NCBI RefSeq assembly: GCF_018398335.1
Contig: NZ_JAHBRX010000001.1
Span: 186,001-250,000, forward strand
DNA: 64,000 bases
Source: Chelatococcus sp. HY11
GTDB taxonomy: Bacteria; Pseudomonadota; Alphaproteobacteria; Rhizobiales; Beijerinckiaceae
Direction of reading: 5' to 3'
The notes below the pieces were generated by a model. It ran no database searches and was not told the DNA's origin. It saw only the letters and a program-made list of their open reading frames with translations. This document shows positions 23,145-32,525 of this stretch, piece by piece (within the stretch, counting starts at the first letter, position 1; each line of letters begins with the position of its first letter). Position numbers and translations under genes: made by a program.

Positions 23145-23567
23145 GGGGTCGTTTCCTTTCAAACCGCATGCATACGAGACCTCAACGCTTGGAAAAGCGG
23201 GACAGTTCCTCCCAAAGTCCGCAAATTTTGGATTTTATGGCGCGGATTTTCGGTGGGGACCGTATAGTTTCTGTTATTTCCAGATATTCAATGAATACAA
23301 TTATCGTAAGTAAGTTTGTGTAGAAAATCATCGGTTTGAAATAGAAAATTTCACTTTTTATTCTGGGCAATCTTGACAGTAATAGACGATTCTCCTGCCC
23401 GAAGATTGCCGCATTCTTGCGCGAAGTCACACGCTCAAGCTCGAATGTGACGAATGATTGCTGTGGCATGGCGATATGATTATCGCGTGTCTACGGCTGC
23501 GCTTAAGGTGATGTTATCCACATCGCTTTTTGGAACAGGAGGACGTGCGTATGGATCTGACGCGGGC
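23145..23567. other. AT-rich divergent intergenic region with a six-codon minileader
   Basis: No full gene is seen. The region is AT-rich at 23215-23400 and must hold the promoters of the leftward lipoprotein and rightward lytic transglycosylase genes. At 23551-23571 a six-codon reading frame (MDLTRA) preceded by AGGAGG ends in TGA overlapping the transglycosylase ATG at 23568, which suggests translational coupling. Confidence 0.5.
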
Positions 23568-24560
23568 ATGAAGGGCGCGTACAGAAACGTCAGGATGCTG
23601 CTGACGGCGTCGCTTTTGGCGACAGTGGGCTGCATCACCGCGGCATCCGCCCAGAGCGAGCGGCGTGCTTTGGAAATCCCGCCTGATTTGCAGGCGACGG
23701 CCAAGGCCACCGGCAAGAATGGGAAGGGTGATTACCGGCGCAAGGCACAGCGGACCCGCGCCGGCGGGAGCAGCGTTGCCACATCGTCCGGCAGCGTTTC
23801 CCCACAGGCGGCGGCCGTACCTGAAGTGAAGGCGCTCGCGCCCGATCCGGCGCAGGCCGTCACGCCGCAACCGAAGGTGGCTTCGACCGCGACAGGCCGG
23901 CGTAAAGCGCCGCGCCCGCTCGATTTGAAGTCCGCGGCTCTGCGTAAGCCTGTTGCCGCTTCGCTCGTGACAGGCGCGCCACGCTCGCCCGTTGCCAGTG
24001 CGACGGCTGCTGAAGGCCCGGCCGACAAGGCGGACGTGACATCTTCGATTGCAGTCCGCACGCCACAGCCGCCGCCAGCTCCCGCACGGGCGGCTGCCGC
24101 GCCGGCGAAGCCGCTGAAGGTTGCGATTGCCGAGCCAGGCACCGCTGAAATCGCCGCCACGCGGTCCATGACAGACGCCGGCCCAGCCGCGGGGGGCGTG
24201 CATTCGCTGATCGCCCGCCATGCGTCGGCCAATGGCGTGCCAGTGGATCTCGCGATCGCAGTCGTGCGAGTCGAGAGCCGGTTCAATCCGCGTGCCCGCA
24301 ATGGCGTCAATGTCGGGCTGACGCAGATCAGCACGGCGACAGCGCGGGGAATGGGATACCAAGGCCCGATCCAGGGTCTCTACGACGCTGATACGAACTT
24401 GCGTTATGGAATTCGTTATCTCGCGCAGGCCTATCGCCTTGCGGGAGGGGACACCTGCCGGACTGTCTTGAAGTATCAGGCCGGTCATCGCGCGACGTCC
24501 ATGACGGGCGCGGCGCGGGCATATTGCGCCAAGGTGAAACCCCACGTCAGTCGGCGCTGA
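23568..24560 (+). CDS. Exported lytic transglycosylase (SLT domain), paralog 1
   Basis: The 330-residue protein has a signal peptide (KGAYRNVRMLLTASLLATVGCITAASAQS, cut near residue 28), a long Ala/Pro/Lys-rich low-complexity spacer (about 30-215) and a C-terminal SLT lysozyme-fold domain (about 220-330). The catalytic Glu lies in AIAVVRVESRFNP, followed by GLTQISTATARGMGY and YLAQAYRLAGGD. It cleaves peptidoglycan glycan strands in the periplasm. The ATG at 23568 overlaps the stop of a six-codon upstream ORF that carries the strong Shine-Dalgarno. The catalytic domain is clearly homologous to the next gene, so the two are tandem paralogs separated by a terminator. Confidence 0.85.
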   Translation: MKGAYRNVRMLLTASLLATVGCITAASAQSERRALEIPPDLQATAKATGKNGKGDYRRKAQRTRAGGSSVATSSGSVSPQAAAVPEVKALAPDPAQAVTPQPKVASTATGRRKAPRPLDLKSAALRKPVAASLVTGAPRSPVASATAAEGPADKADVTSSIAVRTPQPPPAPARAAAAPAKPLKVAIAEPGTAEIAATRSMTDAGPAAGGVHSLIARHASANGVPVDLAIAVVRVESRFNPRARNGVNVGLTQISTATARGMGYQGPIQGLYDADTNLRYGIRYLAQAYRLAGGDTCRTVLKYQAGHRATSMTGAARAYCAKVKPHVSRR

Positions 24561-24626
24561 TCCTTCGGCCCGGTTCGGTCAAGGCTCAGCATAGGCCGGC
24601 ATTCTTGCCGCTATTGGAGCTGGCAG

Positions 24627-24660
24627 GCTGCGAGGCATAGCCTCGCGGCGCGGTTTTTTA
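24627..24660 (+). terminator. Intrinsic terminator after lytic transglycosylase paralog 1
   Basis: The stem GCTGCGAGGC (24627-24636) pairs with GCCTCGCGGC (24640-24649), with one G-U pair and a 3-nt loop. It is followed by GCGG and seven T residues (24653-24659). It lies 66 bp after the first paralog and 27 bp before the start of the second, so the paralogs should be separate transcripts unless read-through occurs. Confidence 0.85.
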
Positions 24661-24686
24661 TTGAGCCATTTTGAGGAGTGAGAGTA

Positions 24687-25358
24687 TTGCGTTTTGTCAA
24701 AGTGATTGCGTGCATCAGTTTTTCCACGTTCTGCATGGCCGGCGCCGCGTCGGCTACCGAAACCAGGACAGGGCCAGAGGTCCCGGGCGCTCTCGATATC
24801 AATCGCATGGGTGAACTGGTTCTCGGCATCAAGGTGTCCCAGCCGCTGATCGACGCCCACAGCCATCCTGTCATCGGCTACAAGGGGGCGATCCGCGTGA
24901 AGGCGGGCAAGGCGCTGCGCTACAATTCAGCTTATCGCAGCCGCTATACCGCGCTCATCGCGCACTATGCCAAGGAGAACGGCTTGCCGGAGAGGCTTGT
25001 CGATGCCGTCATGCGCGTGGAAAGCCGCTACAAGCAGAACGCGTTCAGCGGTGTCGCGGTTGGTCTGATGCAGATCAAGCCATCGACGGCGCGTGACATC
25101 GGCTATGTCGGTACGGTCGCGGGCCTCTACACGCCCGACGTCAACATCATGTACGGCGTCAAATATCTGGCTGGGGCCTATCGGCGTGCCGGGGGCGACA
25201 TGTGCGGCACCATCATGCGCTACAACAGCGGCTACTACGCCAAGCGGCCGAATGCCACCAATCGCGATTACTGCGCGAAGGTGAAGGGCATCATCGCCGA
25301 GGATATCCGCCAGAATCAGCCCGATGCCAGCAAACAGGTGGTCGCAGACCGCGGTTGA
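24687..25358 (+). CDS. Exported lytic transglycosylase (SLT domain), paralog 2
   Basis: The 223-residue product has a signal peptide (RFVKVIACISFSTFCMAGAASATE) and an SLT domain at about 85-205: the catalytic Glu is in LVDAVMRVESRYKQ, then GVAVGLMQIKPSTARDIGY, YGVKYLAGAYRRAGGD and MRYNSGYYAKRP. It lacks the long low-complexity spacer of paralog 1. The TTG at 24687 is chosen because GAGGAG stands 8 nt upstream; the GTG at 24678 overlaps that site. It is followed 52 bp later by the RNase P RNA gene on the same strand. Confidence 0.87.
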   Translation: MRFVKVIACISFSTFCMAGAASATETRTGPEVPGALDINRMGELVLGIKVSQPLIDAHSHPVIGYKGAIRVKAGKALRYNSAYRSRYTALIAHYAKENGLPERLVDAVMRVESRYKQNAFSGVAVGLMQIKPSTARDIGYVGTVAGLYTPDVNIMYGVKYLAGAYRRAGGDMCGTIMRYNSGYYAKRPNATNRDYCAKVKGIIAEDIRQNQPDASKQVVADRG

Positions 25359-25410
25359 CGGCGCCTCGCGCCGTCTTGACCCGGGGGCTGGCGGCGCCTA
25401 TCGAACAGGC

Positions 25411-25803
<393 letters not shown>

Positions 25804-26194
25804 ACAACCGCCCCATCTACTCCTTCCTCACGCCGATGCCGTCCGCATTGGCGGCATCGCGGGCGCTGCGTTTCTGATTCAAAATGTCGCGCCATCCTGC
25901 TGTACGGGAATCATTTTTCCTCCGGCTGCCCCGCGCGACGCCGCTATCGTTGCCTTCGCGCCATGTGGCGCAGGGGCAAGTTGGGCGGCATCCGGCTAAG
26001 GCTTTGGGATGGCGCCCCACAGCGCGACGCGGGGGCTGACGGGCTTTGGCTAGATCCGCGCGCAAGTCCTTGCCGCGGAATCGCATTTTTGCCCTGTCCG
26101 GCGTGTCGTCACGCGATGACTGGGTGTCGTCCGTGACGACGATACTGATTCAACTATCAGACTCAAGGTGTTGAAAATAAAGATTTTATAACGA
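25804..26194. other. Intergenic region downstream of rnpB
   Basis: No gene is seen. The arms CGATGCCG (25834-25841) and CGGCATCG (25852-25859) form a perfect 8-bp hairpin about 30 nt after the RNA and may end its transcript, although only a short T-rich stretch follows. The remainder (to the kptA stop at 26195) becomes AT-rich near 26150-26190 and has no recognisable motif. Confidence 0.45.
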
Positions 26195-26734
26195 TCACTC
26201 GCTGATGACCGCGAGAAACTCCGGCGGCACATGGTTTGTCAGCCACACCCCGTTCTCCGCCTCCAGGAAAGTGAAGCCGGCCTGGCGCATCGCGCCTGTG
26301 TCGACTGTCAGGATGGCGGGCGATCCATGCCGCATCCCGACGGTCCGGGCGGTCTCGGCGGTCAGGGAAAGATGGACGTGCTGGCGCTGTCCAGGTTTCA
26401 GTCCTTCCGCGAAGATAGACCCCAGGTTGCGCCGTGCCGTCCCATGGTGGAGCACGGCGGGCGGTTCGCTCGGCGCGATGCCGAGATCCACGTTCACGGA
26501 ATGGCCCTGCGCTGCGCGGATGCGCTTTCCGTCTGGTGAAAGCGTAAAGCGTTGCTTGTCGCTGGCGGCTACCACGGCGAGGAGGGTCTCGCGGTCAAGA
26601 TTCTGTCCCGCGGTCCGCGCCTTCGTGATCAGCGTATCCACGTCGGCCCAGCCCTGGGGATCGAGCTGAAGGCCGATGGAATCCGGCGCGTGGCGGAGCA
26701 CGTAGCTGAGAAACTGACTGATGGCCTTCGACAT
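26195..26734 (-). CDS. kptA: RNA 2'-phosphotransferase, Tpt1/KptA family
   Basis: The 179-residue enzyme transfers an internal RNA 2'-phosphate to NAD+, giving ADP-ribose 1'',2''-cyclic phosphate. Family marks are SKAISQFLSYVLRHAP (N-terminal winged helix with LRH), GHSVNVDLG, LHHGTARRNLGSIFAEGL (NAD-binding H and R), HVHLSLT and GFTFLEAENGVWLTNHVP. In eukaryotes the enzyme finishes tRNA splicing. Bacteria lack that pathway, and the bacterial role is unclear, possibly repair of 2'-phosphorylated RNA ends. The ATG at 26734 starts the conserved domain. It is divergent from the mra region. Confidence 0.92.
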   Translation of the reverse strand: MSKAISQFLSYVLRHAPDSIGLQLDPQGWADVDTLITKARTAGQNLDRETLLAVVAASDKQRFTLSPDGKRIRAAQGHSVNVDLGIAPSEPPAVLHHGTARRNLGSIFAEGLKPGQRQHVHLSLTAETARTVGMRHGSPAILTVDTGAMRQAGFTFLEAENGVWLTNHVPPEFLAVISE

Positions 26735-26984
26735 TGCAGGGGTGATCCGCGAGGGCGGCGCGACACGCCGGGGTCCGGCAATCATGGCGATTGGCTGGGA
26801 AATGTCGACGTCGCCGGCCGTGCGCTACCAGTCATCGCGCTTATCCTCCGCCTTCTTTCCTGAAAAAAGTGACGTGATTTTGAGCGGCTTCCGCGTCGGC
26901 AAGCGCTGAAAAGCAAGCCTTCGTTAACCTTGAGGGAGTGTCATGGCGGCTCCTGGGAGCCATCACCGGAACTCCCTGATTCCA

Positions 26985-27013
26985 TTGACGACCATAAAAT
27001 CCCATGCTATCCC
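26985..27013 (+). promoter_or_regulatory. Putative mra promoter
   Basis: TTGACG (26985-26990) fits a sigma-70 -35 element. Seventeen bases later TATCCC (27008-27013) occupies the -10 position, a poor match but acceptable in alphaproteobacteria. The -10 and spacer overlap the repeats proposed as MraZ boxes, as expected for autorepression. Assignment rests on spacing and position only. Confidence 0.4.
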
Positions 27014-27024
27014 AAATCATCCCG
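27000..27024 (-). promoter_or_regulatory. Three MraZ-box-like direct repeats
   Basis: On the plus strand TCCCA (27000-27004), TCCCA (27010-27014) and TCCCG (27020-27024) recur at exactly 10-bp spacing. On the minus strand this is TGGGA, TGGGA and CGGGA separated by 5 nt. MraZ is known to bind TGGGN direct repeats separated by 5 nt upstream of its own gene. The match in spacing and position makes autoregulation likely; the orientation relative to the operon is reversed from the usual description. Confidence 0.6.
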
Positions 27025-27166
27025 TCAACGGCGGGATTCACAAGCTCAGACAAGGTGTTTGGCGCCTCCTACGGGACCGGCGACGAGCTGTCGTTTGGGA
27101 TGTCTGGGGTCAGTGTGCGTGCGCCTGCGGGGCTCGCAGGCGAGGGGACGGCTGGGATCGGTTGCC

Positions 27167-27661
27167 ATGGACCGCTTTGTGTCCAACTTCACCAACCGGT
27201 TGGACGCGAAGGGACGGGTCTCCATCCCGGCGTCGTTTCGGGCCGTTCTCGTAAGGGATGGTTTCGAGGGGCTCTATGTGCATCCGGCGCTGGACACGCC
27301 AGCTTTGGACGCGGGGGGCAACGCCCTGTTGACGGAGATCGACGGCTTGCTGTCGACGCTGTCTCCCTATTCGGAGGAGCGGGACCATCTCTCGACAGCG
27401 CTGCTTGGGACGAGCGAGGTTTTGAAGGTGGATACGGAGGGGCGCGTCATCCTCACGGATACGCTGCGCGACCACGCCGGTATCTCCGACCATGTCACCT
27501 TTGTGGGGCATGGGCAGAAGTTTCAGATGTGGAAGCCGGACCTGTTCCGGACCCATCTCGAGGAGGCGCGGGCGAAGGTGCGGGAGCTCAAGCGCGCCCT
27601 TGGCACTGCCACCCTTGGCACTGCGCCAAAAGTTCCGGGGTCTTCCGGAGCACGGGAATGA
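27167..27661 (+). CDS. mraZ: Division/cell wall cluster transcriptional regulator MraZ
   Basis: The 164-residue protein has two AbrB-like swapped-hairpin modules: [25 protein letters not shown] (1-25) and [26 protein letters not shown] (about 84-109). MraZ forms ring-shaped oligomers that bind TGGGN repeats and repress the first promoter of the dcw cluster. It is a little longer than the E. coli protein because of a C-terminal tail ([18 protein letters not shown]). The ATG at 27167 begins the conserved MxxF pattern. It overlaps rsmH by 4 nt. Confidence 0.95.
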   Translation: MDRFVSNFTNRLDAKGRVSIPASFRAVLVRDGFEGLYVHPALDTPALDAGGNALLTEIDGLLSTLSPYSEERDHLSTALLGTSEVLKVDTEGRVILTDTLRDHAGISDHVTFVGHGQKFQMWKPDLFRTHLEEARAKVRELKRALGTATLGTAPKVPGSSGARE

Positions 27662-28779
27662 CGACGGGTCGCGGTGGCGGCCAGGCCGGAGACGGCCCGG
27701 CTGATACCGCTGGCGGACCGGCCCGTCACATTCCCGTGCTACTGGAAGAGGTTCTGGACGCGCTCGCCCCGCAACCGGGCGGTTCCTATCTCGACGGCAC
27801 GTTCGGCGCTGGTGGTTATACCGGCGCCATTCTGAAGGCGGCCGATGGGGTGCGCGTCGTCGCACTCGACCGTGACCCCGATGCGATCCGCGACGGGCGG
27901 CCGCTCGTTGAAGCGGCTGCGGGACGGCTTCACCTCATCGAAGGCCGCTTCGGCGATCTCGAGGACCACGCGGCTGAGGCGGGCTTTCTCCCGCTCGATG
28001 GTGTGGTGCTCGATATCGGCGTGTCATCCATGCAGGTGGACCAGGGCGAGCGGGGCTTTTCCTTCCGCAACGATGGTCCGCTCGACATGCGCATGGAGCA
28101 GGCCGGACGCAGCGCAGCCGATATCGTCAATGAGGCGGATGAAGGCGAGATCGCCGACATCCTCTACCATTTCGGCGAGGAGCGCCGGTCGCGGGCGATC
28201 GCGCGGGCGATCCTGGAAGCGCGGCGCCGGGCGCCTATCCGCACGACAGGCGAACTCGCCGATCTCGTTGCCGGCATTGTGCGGGCCGAGCCGAATGGTC
28301 CCCATCCCGCGACGCGCTCCTTCCAGGCGCTGCGCATCGCGGTCAATGACGAGCTCGGCGAACTCGTGCGCGCGCTCCACGCCGCTGAGCGGGTGCTCAA
28401 GCCGGGAGGCCGGCTCGTGGTCGTCACCTTCCATTCGCTGGAAGACCGCATCGTCAAGCAGTTCATGGCGCGGCGCTCGGCGCGCACGGCCGGCGTCTCC
28501 CGGCATCTGCCCGGCGAGGCGGTGGACGATGCGACCTTCACACTGGCGACGCGTGGCCCGGTGATCGCATCGGAGACGGAACTGCGCGCCAATCCGCGTG
28601 CGCGTTCCGCCAAGCTGCGTGCCGCCGAACGCACGACCGCACCGCCCCGCGCGGAAGACGAGGACGTTCTGGCGTTGGCGGCGCTACCCGAGGCGGGCCG
28701 TGCCGGAAAGCCCCGGTCCAAGAGTGGGGGACCGGGGAGTGGGCGACCAGGCTCCAGTCGAGGAAGGACGCGTACATGA
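27658..28779 (+). CDS. rsmH: 16S rRNA (cytosine(1402)-N(4))-methyltransferase
   Basis: RsmH (MraW) N4-methylates C1402 of 16S rRNA in the decoding centre. The 373-residue protein has [29 protein letters not shown] (SAM motif), [41 protein letters not shown] and [18 protein letters not shown]...[19 protein letters not shown] basic Gly/Arg/Ser-rich tail (about 340-373) follows the domain. The ATG at 27658 overlaps the mraZ stop, and the gene's end overlaps ftsL by 4 nt. Confidence 0.96.
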   Translation: MTTGRGGGQAGDGPADTAGGPARHIPVLLEEVLDALAPQPGGSYLDGTFGAGGYTGAILKAADGVRVVALDRDPDAIRDGRPLVEAAAGRLHLIEGRFGDLEDHAAEAGFLPLDGVVLDIGVSSMQVDQGERGFSFRNDGPLDMRMEQAGRSAADIVNEADEGEIADILYHFGEERRSRAIARAILEARRRAPIRTTGELADLVAGIVRAEPNGPHPATRSFQALRIAVNDELGELVRALHAAERVLKPGGRLVVVTFHSLEDRIVKQFMARRSARTAGVSRHLPGEAVDDATFTLATRGPVIASETELRANPRARSAKLRAAERTTAPPRAEDEDVLALAALPEAGRAGKPRSKSGGPGSGRPGSSRGRTRT

Positions 28780-29165
28780 TCCGCCTCATGCATCTCATCG
28801 CCATCGCCTTGCTCGTGGGCTCGGCGGGATACGCGTATTCCGTCAAGTATGAGACGATCTACTACGCCGAGCAGGTGGCCAAACTGAAGACGCGTGTCCA
28901 GCGCGAGAAAGAGGCCATCGCGGTGATGCGGGCGGAGTGGCAGTATTTCAATCGCCCGGATCGTCTGCAGGTTCTGGCGAAGCGGCATCTCGACCTGCAA
29001 CCGCTCACGGTGAAGCAGATCGCGAAATTGAGCGACGTGCCGGAACGGCAGGCGAAGGTCGATGCCATCGGACGCAAGCTCGAGTTGCTTGGCCTCGGTG
29101 AACCGACGGCAACGCCCCAGACCGGTTCGACGTCAGCAGCCAGCACCCCCTCCGTGGCGCGGTGA
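28776..29165 (+). CDS. ftsL: Cell division protein FtsL
   Basis: The 129-residue bitopic inner-membrane protein has a short cytoplasmic start, one membrane helix (about 4-22, [20 protein letters not shown]) and a periplasmic coiled coil (about 28-60, [40 protein letters not shown]). FtsL forms the FtsQLB complex that activates FtsWI. The W-YL-RPDRLQ pattern is the conserved part of this fast-evolving family. It overlaps rsmH by 4 nt and is followed by ftsI. Confidence 0.9.
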   Translation: MIRLMHLIAIALLVGSAGYAYSVKYETIYYAEQVAKLKTRVQREKEAIAVMRAEWQYFNRPDRLQVLAKRHLDLQPLTVKQIAKLSDVPERQAKVDAIGRKLELLGLGEPTATPQTGSTSAASTPSVAR

Positions 29166-29173
29166 GAGTTCCT

Positions 29174-31003
29174 ATGTCCAACGTTCCGACGATCGACGCT
29201 CCTTACTCCGGCCAGTATGGTTCCGACGCTACGGTGGCGCCGGGTGAGCGCCCTTCGCCTGCCGGCCGGGCTCGCCGGATCCTGCTCGCGATCATCGCCT
29301 TTCTCAGCCGCTTCTTCCACATGCGGGCCGACAAGGGTGTGGCCCGCATCGGCCTCGTTGGCGTCTTCTTCTCGCTGCTTTTCATGCTGATCATCGGCCG
29401 GCTCACCCTGCTCGCGCTGGCGCCGGAGGCCCAGAGCGAGTTCCATCGGAGAGCAACGGCCGCCATCATGGCCTCACGCCCCGATATCGTCGACCGCAAT
29501 GGCGTCATTCTGGCCACCGACGTCAAAACCGCCTCGGTCTTCGCCGAGCCGCGCAACATCATCGACAAGGACGAGGCGACGGAGCTTCTGACCGCGGTGC
29601 TGCCGGATCTCAACGCGACAGATCTGCGTAACAGGCTCGGCACCAAGCGCGGCTTCGTCTGGGTGAAGCGCGAGGTCTCGCCGAAGCAGCAGGCGGAAGT
29701 GCACCGTCTCGGCATCCCCGGCGTCGGCTTCATTCCGGAGAACAGGCGCGTTTATCCCAACGGTCCGATCGGCGCGCATATCCTCGGCTTTGCCAATGTC
29801 GACCACGAGGGTATCGCCGGGATCGAGAAATACCTCGATGGCCAGGGCCTGCAGGCTCTGTCCGGTTTTGGTTTTGCCCGCAGCGCCGACGACATGAAGC
29901 CGATCGCCCTGTCGCTCGACCTGCGCGCCACCCACGCGGTGCGCGACGAACTCGTGAAGGGCATGGCGTATTTTCGCGCCAAGGCGGCGGCGGCCGCGAT
30001 CCTCGACGTCAACACCGGCGAGATCGTCTCGCTCGTTTCGCTGCCGGATTTCGACCCGAGCAACCCTGTCGACGCCCAGGACAAGGACCGCATCAACCGC
30101 CTCAATGTCGGCGTCTATGAGATGGGCTCGACCTTCAAGGCGCTGACGGTCGCGATGGCGCTGGACAGCGGCAAGGCGAACATCAACTCGACCTACTCCA
30201 CCGCGGGCGGCATGATGCGCTTTGGCCGGCAGGTCATTCGCGAGTATCACGGCACGGGCCGCACGCTGACGGTGCCGGAAGTTTTCGTGCATTCATCGAA
30301 CATGGGCTCGATCAAGATGGCGCTGTCTGTCGGAGTGGAGGGCCACAAGGCCTTCCTCCGCAAGATGGGGCAGCTGGATCGCATGCGTACCGAATTGCCC
30401 GAAAGCGCCGAGCCCCTCGTGCCGGGCCGCTGGGGCGAGATCAATACCGCCACCATCGCCTTCGGCCATGGCCTGGCCGTGGCGCCTATCCAGGCGCTAG
30501 CCGCCGTCGGCGCGCTGGTAAATGGCGGCTATTTCATCAAGCCGACCTTCCTGAAGCGCTCGGAAGCGGACGCCAAGGCGGATGCCCCCCGGGTGATCAA
30601 GCCGGAGACGTCGGAGGCGATGCGCTATATCATGCGCATCAACGCGGAGCGTGGTTCGGCGCGCAAGACCGAGGAAGCAACGAGCGGCGCCTATTACATC
30701 GGCGGCAAGACGGGCACGGCCGAGAAGGTGATCAACGGCCGCTATGCCAAGAACAAGAACTTCACGACGTTCATGGCGATCGCTCCGGCCGACAAGCCGA
30801 AGTATGTTTTCCTGACGCTCTATGACGAGCCGCAGGCGACGCCGGAGAGCTATGGCTACACCACGGCTGCCTGGAACGCGGGCGTGACCACCGGCAAGAT
30901 AATCGAGCGGGTGGCCCCACTTCTCGGCTTGCCGCCCCACACCGCGCCGCTTGCCGTGGCCTTCCCGACCATGGCGCGTCAGGGCGCCTGGGGGATCCGC
31001 TGA
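29174..31003 (+). CDS. ftsI: Septal peptidoglycan transpeptidase FtsI (PBP3)
   Basis: FtsI cross-links septal peptidoglycan with FtsW. The 609-residue class B PBP has a cytoplasmic N-terminus, one membrane helix (about 56-80, GLVGVFFSLLFMLIIGRLTLLAL), a pedestal domain (about 95-240) and a transpeptidase domain. The nucleophile Ser is S319 in MGSTFKALT, with SSN in VHSSNMGSIK (about 376) and KTG in GGKTGTAEKV (about 512). The ATG at 29174 is preferred to the GTG at 29162 that overlaps ftsL. Confidence 0.95.
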   Translation: MSNVPTIDAPYSGQYGSDATVAPGERPSPAGRARRILLAIIAFLSRFFHMRADKGVARIGLVGVFFSLLFMLIIGRLTLLALAPEAQSEFHRRATAAIMASRPDIVDRNGVILATDVKTASVFAEPRNIIDKDEATELLTAVLPDLNATDLRNRLGTKRGFVWVKREVSPKQQAEVHRLGIPGVGFIPENRRVYPNGPIGAHILGFANVDHEGIAGIEKYLDGQGLQALSGFGFARSADDMKPIALSLDLRATHAVRDELVKGMAYFRAKAAAAAILDVNTGEIVSLVSLPDFDPSNPVDAQDKDRINRLNVGVYEMGSTFKALTVAMALDSGKANINSTYSTAGGMMRFGRQVIREYHGTGRTLTVPEVFVHSSNMGSIKMALSVGVEGHKAFLRKMGQLDRMRTELPESAEPLVPGRWGEINTATIAFGHGLAVAPIQALAAVGALVNGGYFIKPTFLKRSEADAKADAPRVIKPETSEAMRYIMRINAERGSARKTEEATSGAYYIGGKTGTAEKVINGRYAKNKNFTTFMAIAPADKPKYVFLTLYDEPQATPESYGYTTAAWNAGVTTGKIIERVAPLLGLPPHTAPLAVAFPTMARQGAWGIR

Positions 31004-31046
31004 TGGACACGAGCGCGACCTTGCCTGAACGCGGGAGAATGGGTCC

Positions 31047-32525
31047 ATGAAGAGCCCTGTGTCAGAGGCCGCCAGATCGCTTGGCGACCTGATCCCCGGT
31101 CAATTCGCGGAGAGTGAAGCCCGGCGCGCCATCGCCGGGCTTACTGCCGATTCACGTGCCGTGAAGCCTGGTTTCCTCTTCGCCGCAGTCCCGGGCACGA
31201 AAACCGATGGCCTCACTTTCGCCGGCGATGCCGTCGCGCGCGGCGCTGTCGCGATCATCGGCGAGGGGCCAAGGCCAGCGGATGTTCCGACCGATATCGT
31301 CTTCGCGCAGGTGACCAACGTTCGCCGCGTGCTCGCGCTCGCCGCGGCGCGCTTCTATCCGCGCCAACCGGAGACGATCGTCGCGGTGACGGGGACGAGC
31401 GGCAAGAGCTCTGTAGCCGAGTTCACGCGGCAGATCTTCGCGGCGCTGGGGCACCAGGCGGCAAGCCTCGGCACGATCGGCGTCGTTGCGCCGGGCGGGG
31501 CCGTCTATGGCTCGCTGACGACGCCTGACCCCGTGGCGCTGCACCGGACGCTTGATCAGCTGGCCGGCGATGGGGTCACCCACCTCGCAATGGAAGCGTC
31601 TTCCCACGGGCTCGACCAGCACAGGCTCGATGGCGTCAGGCTCACAGCCGGCGCCTTCACCAATCTTGGCCGCGACCATCTCGATTATCATCCGACGGTC
31701 GAGGCCTATCTTGAGGCCAAGCTCCGTCTGTTCACGGACCTTCTGCCGGGTGATGCGGCCGTCGTGGTCAATGCCGACGCGCCCGAATCGAAGGCTGTGG
31801 CCGATGCCGCCCGCGCGCGGGGTCTGCGGCTGATCAGCGTCGGCGAAGCCGGAGCGGATCTCAAGCTCGAAGGGATCGAGCAGCAGGGCTTTGACCAGGT
31901 CCTCTCCATCAGCCATGGCGGCAGCGCCGAAACGGTGCGTCTACCGCTTGCCGGTGATTTCCAGGCATCAAACGCCCTCGTGGCGGCCGGGCTTGCCATT
32001 GCGGCGGGCGAGGATGTGCGACAGGCGCTCGCGGCCCTCTCGGGCCTTGCCGGCGTCAAGGGCCGGATGGATCGGGTCGCGACGATCAATGGTGCGCTTG
32101 TCATCGTGGATTTCGCCCACAAGCCCGACGCGCTCGACCATGTCCTGACCGCCCTGCGCCCCTATGCGAGGGGCAAGCTCGTCGTCGTGTTCGGCACCGG
32201 CGGTGATCGCGACCAGGGCAAGCGCCCGATCATGGGCCGCATCGCCGTAGAGCGGGCGGACGTCGTCATCGTCACCGACGACAACCCGCGCTCGGAGGAT
32301 CCCGCGACCATCCGCGCGGCCATACTCGCCGCGGCGCCGGGCGCGCGCGAAATCGGCGATCGCGCTGCGGCGATCCGAACGGCCGTCGCCGAGCTCAAGG
32401 CCGGCGATGTGCTCGTGATTGCCGGCAAAGGCCATGAAACGGGCCAGATCATCGGCACAAAGACATTGCCCTTCTCCGATCACGACGCCGTGACCGAAGC
32501 CATTGCCGCGTTGAGGCTACCATGA
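31047..32525 (+). CDS. murE: UDP-MurNAc-L-Ala-D-Glu:meso-diaminopimelate ligase
   Basis: MurE adds meso-DAP to UDP-MurNAc-dipeptide using ATP. The 492-residue Mur ligase has an N-terminal substrate domain (TADSRAVKPGFLFAAVPG), the P-loop VTGTSGKSSV (about 114-123), the central HLAMEASSHGLDQHR and FTNLGRDHLDYH motifs, and a C-terminal domain with VVFGTGGDRDQGKRPIMG and TDDNPRSEDP. The DNPR motif (about 411) is specific for DAP-adding enzymes, so the peptidoglycan is of the usual meso-DAP type. It overlaps murF by 4 nt. Confidence 0.96.
   Translation: MKSPVSEAARSLGDLIPGQFAESEARRAIAGLTADSRAVKPGFLFAAVPGTKTDGLTFAGDAVARGAVAIIGEGPRPADVPTDIVFAQVTNVRRVLALAAARFYPRQPETIVAVTGTSGKSSVAEFTRQIFAALGHQAASLGTIGVVAPGGAVYGSLTTPDPVALHRTLDQLAGDGVTHLAMEASSHGLDQHRLDGVRLTAGAFTNLGRDHLDYHPTVEAYLEAKLRLFTDLLPGDAAVVVNADAPESKAVADAARARGLRLISVGEAGADLKLEGIEQQGFDQVLSISHGGSAETVRLPLAGDFQASNALVAAGLAIAAGEDVRQALAALSGLAGVKGRMDRVATINGALVIVDFAHKPDALDHVLTALRPYARGKLVVVFGTGGDRDQGKRPIMGRIAVERADVVIVTDDNPRSEDPATIRAAILAAAPGAREIGDRAAAIRTAVAELKAGDVLVIAGKGHETGQIIGTKTLPFSDHDAVTEAIAALRLP

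Larger units (their letters stand above)
26735..27166. other. Divergent region between kptA and mraZ
   Basis: This gap has no gene. It holds a TTAACC half-site near 26923, a short palindrome GGCTCC-TG-GGAGCC (26948-26961), a putative mra promoter and three MraZ-box-like repeats at 27000-27024. The leader between the predicted promoter and the mraZ start is about 140-150 nt long. Confidence 0.55.

Noticed and set aside
27004-28779. 591-codon frame reading through mraZ into rsmH
   Set aside because: Its first part is an out-of-frame reading of mraZ; the real rsmH start is the ATG at 27658 overlapping the mraZ stop.
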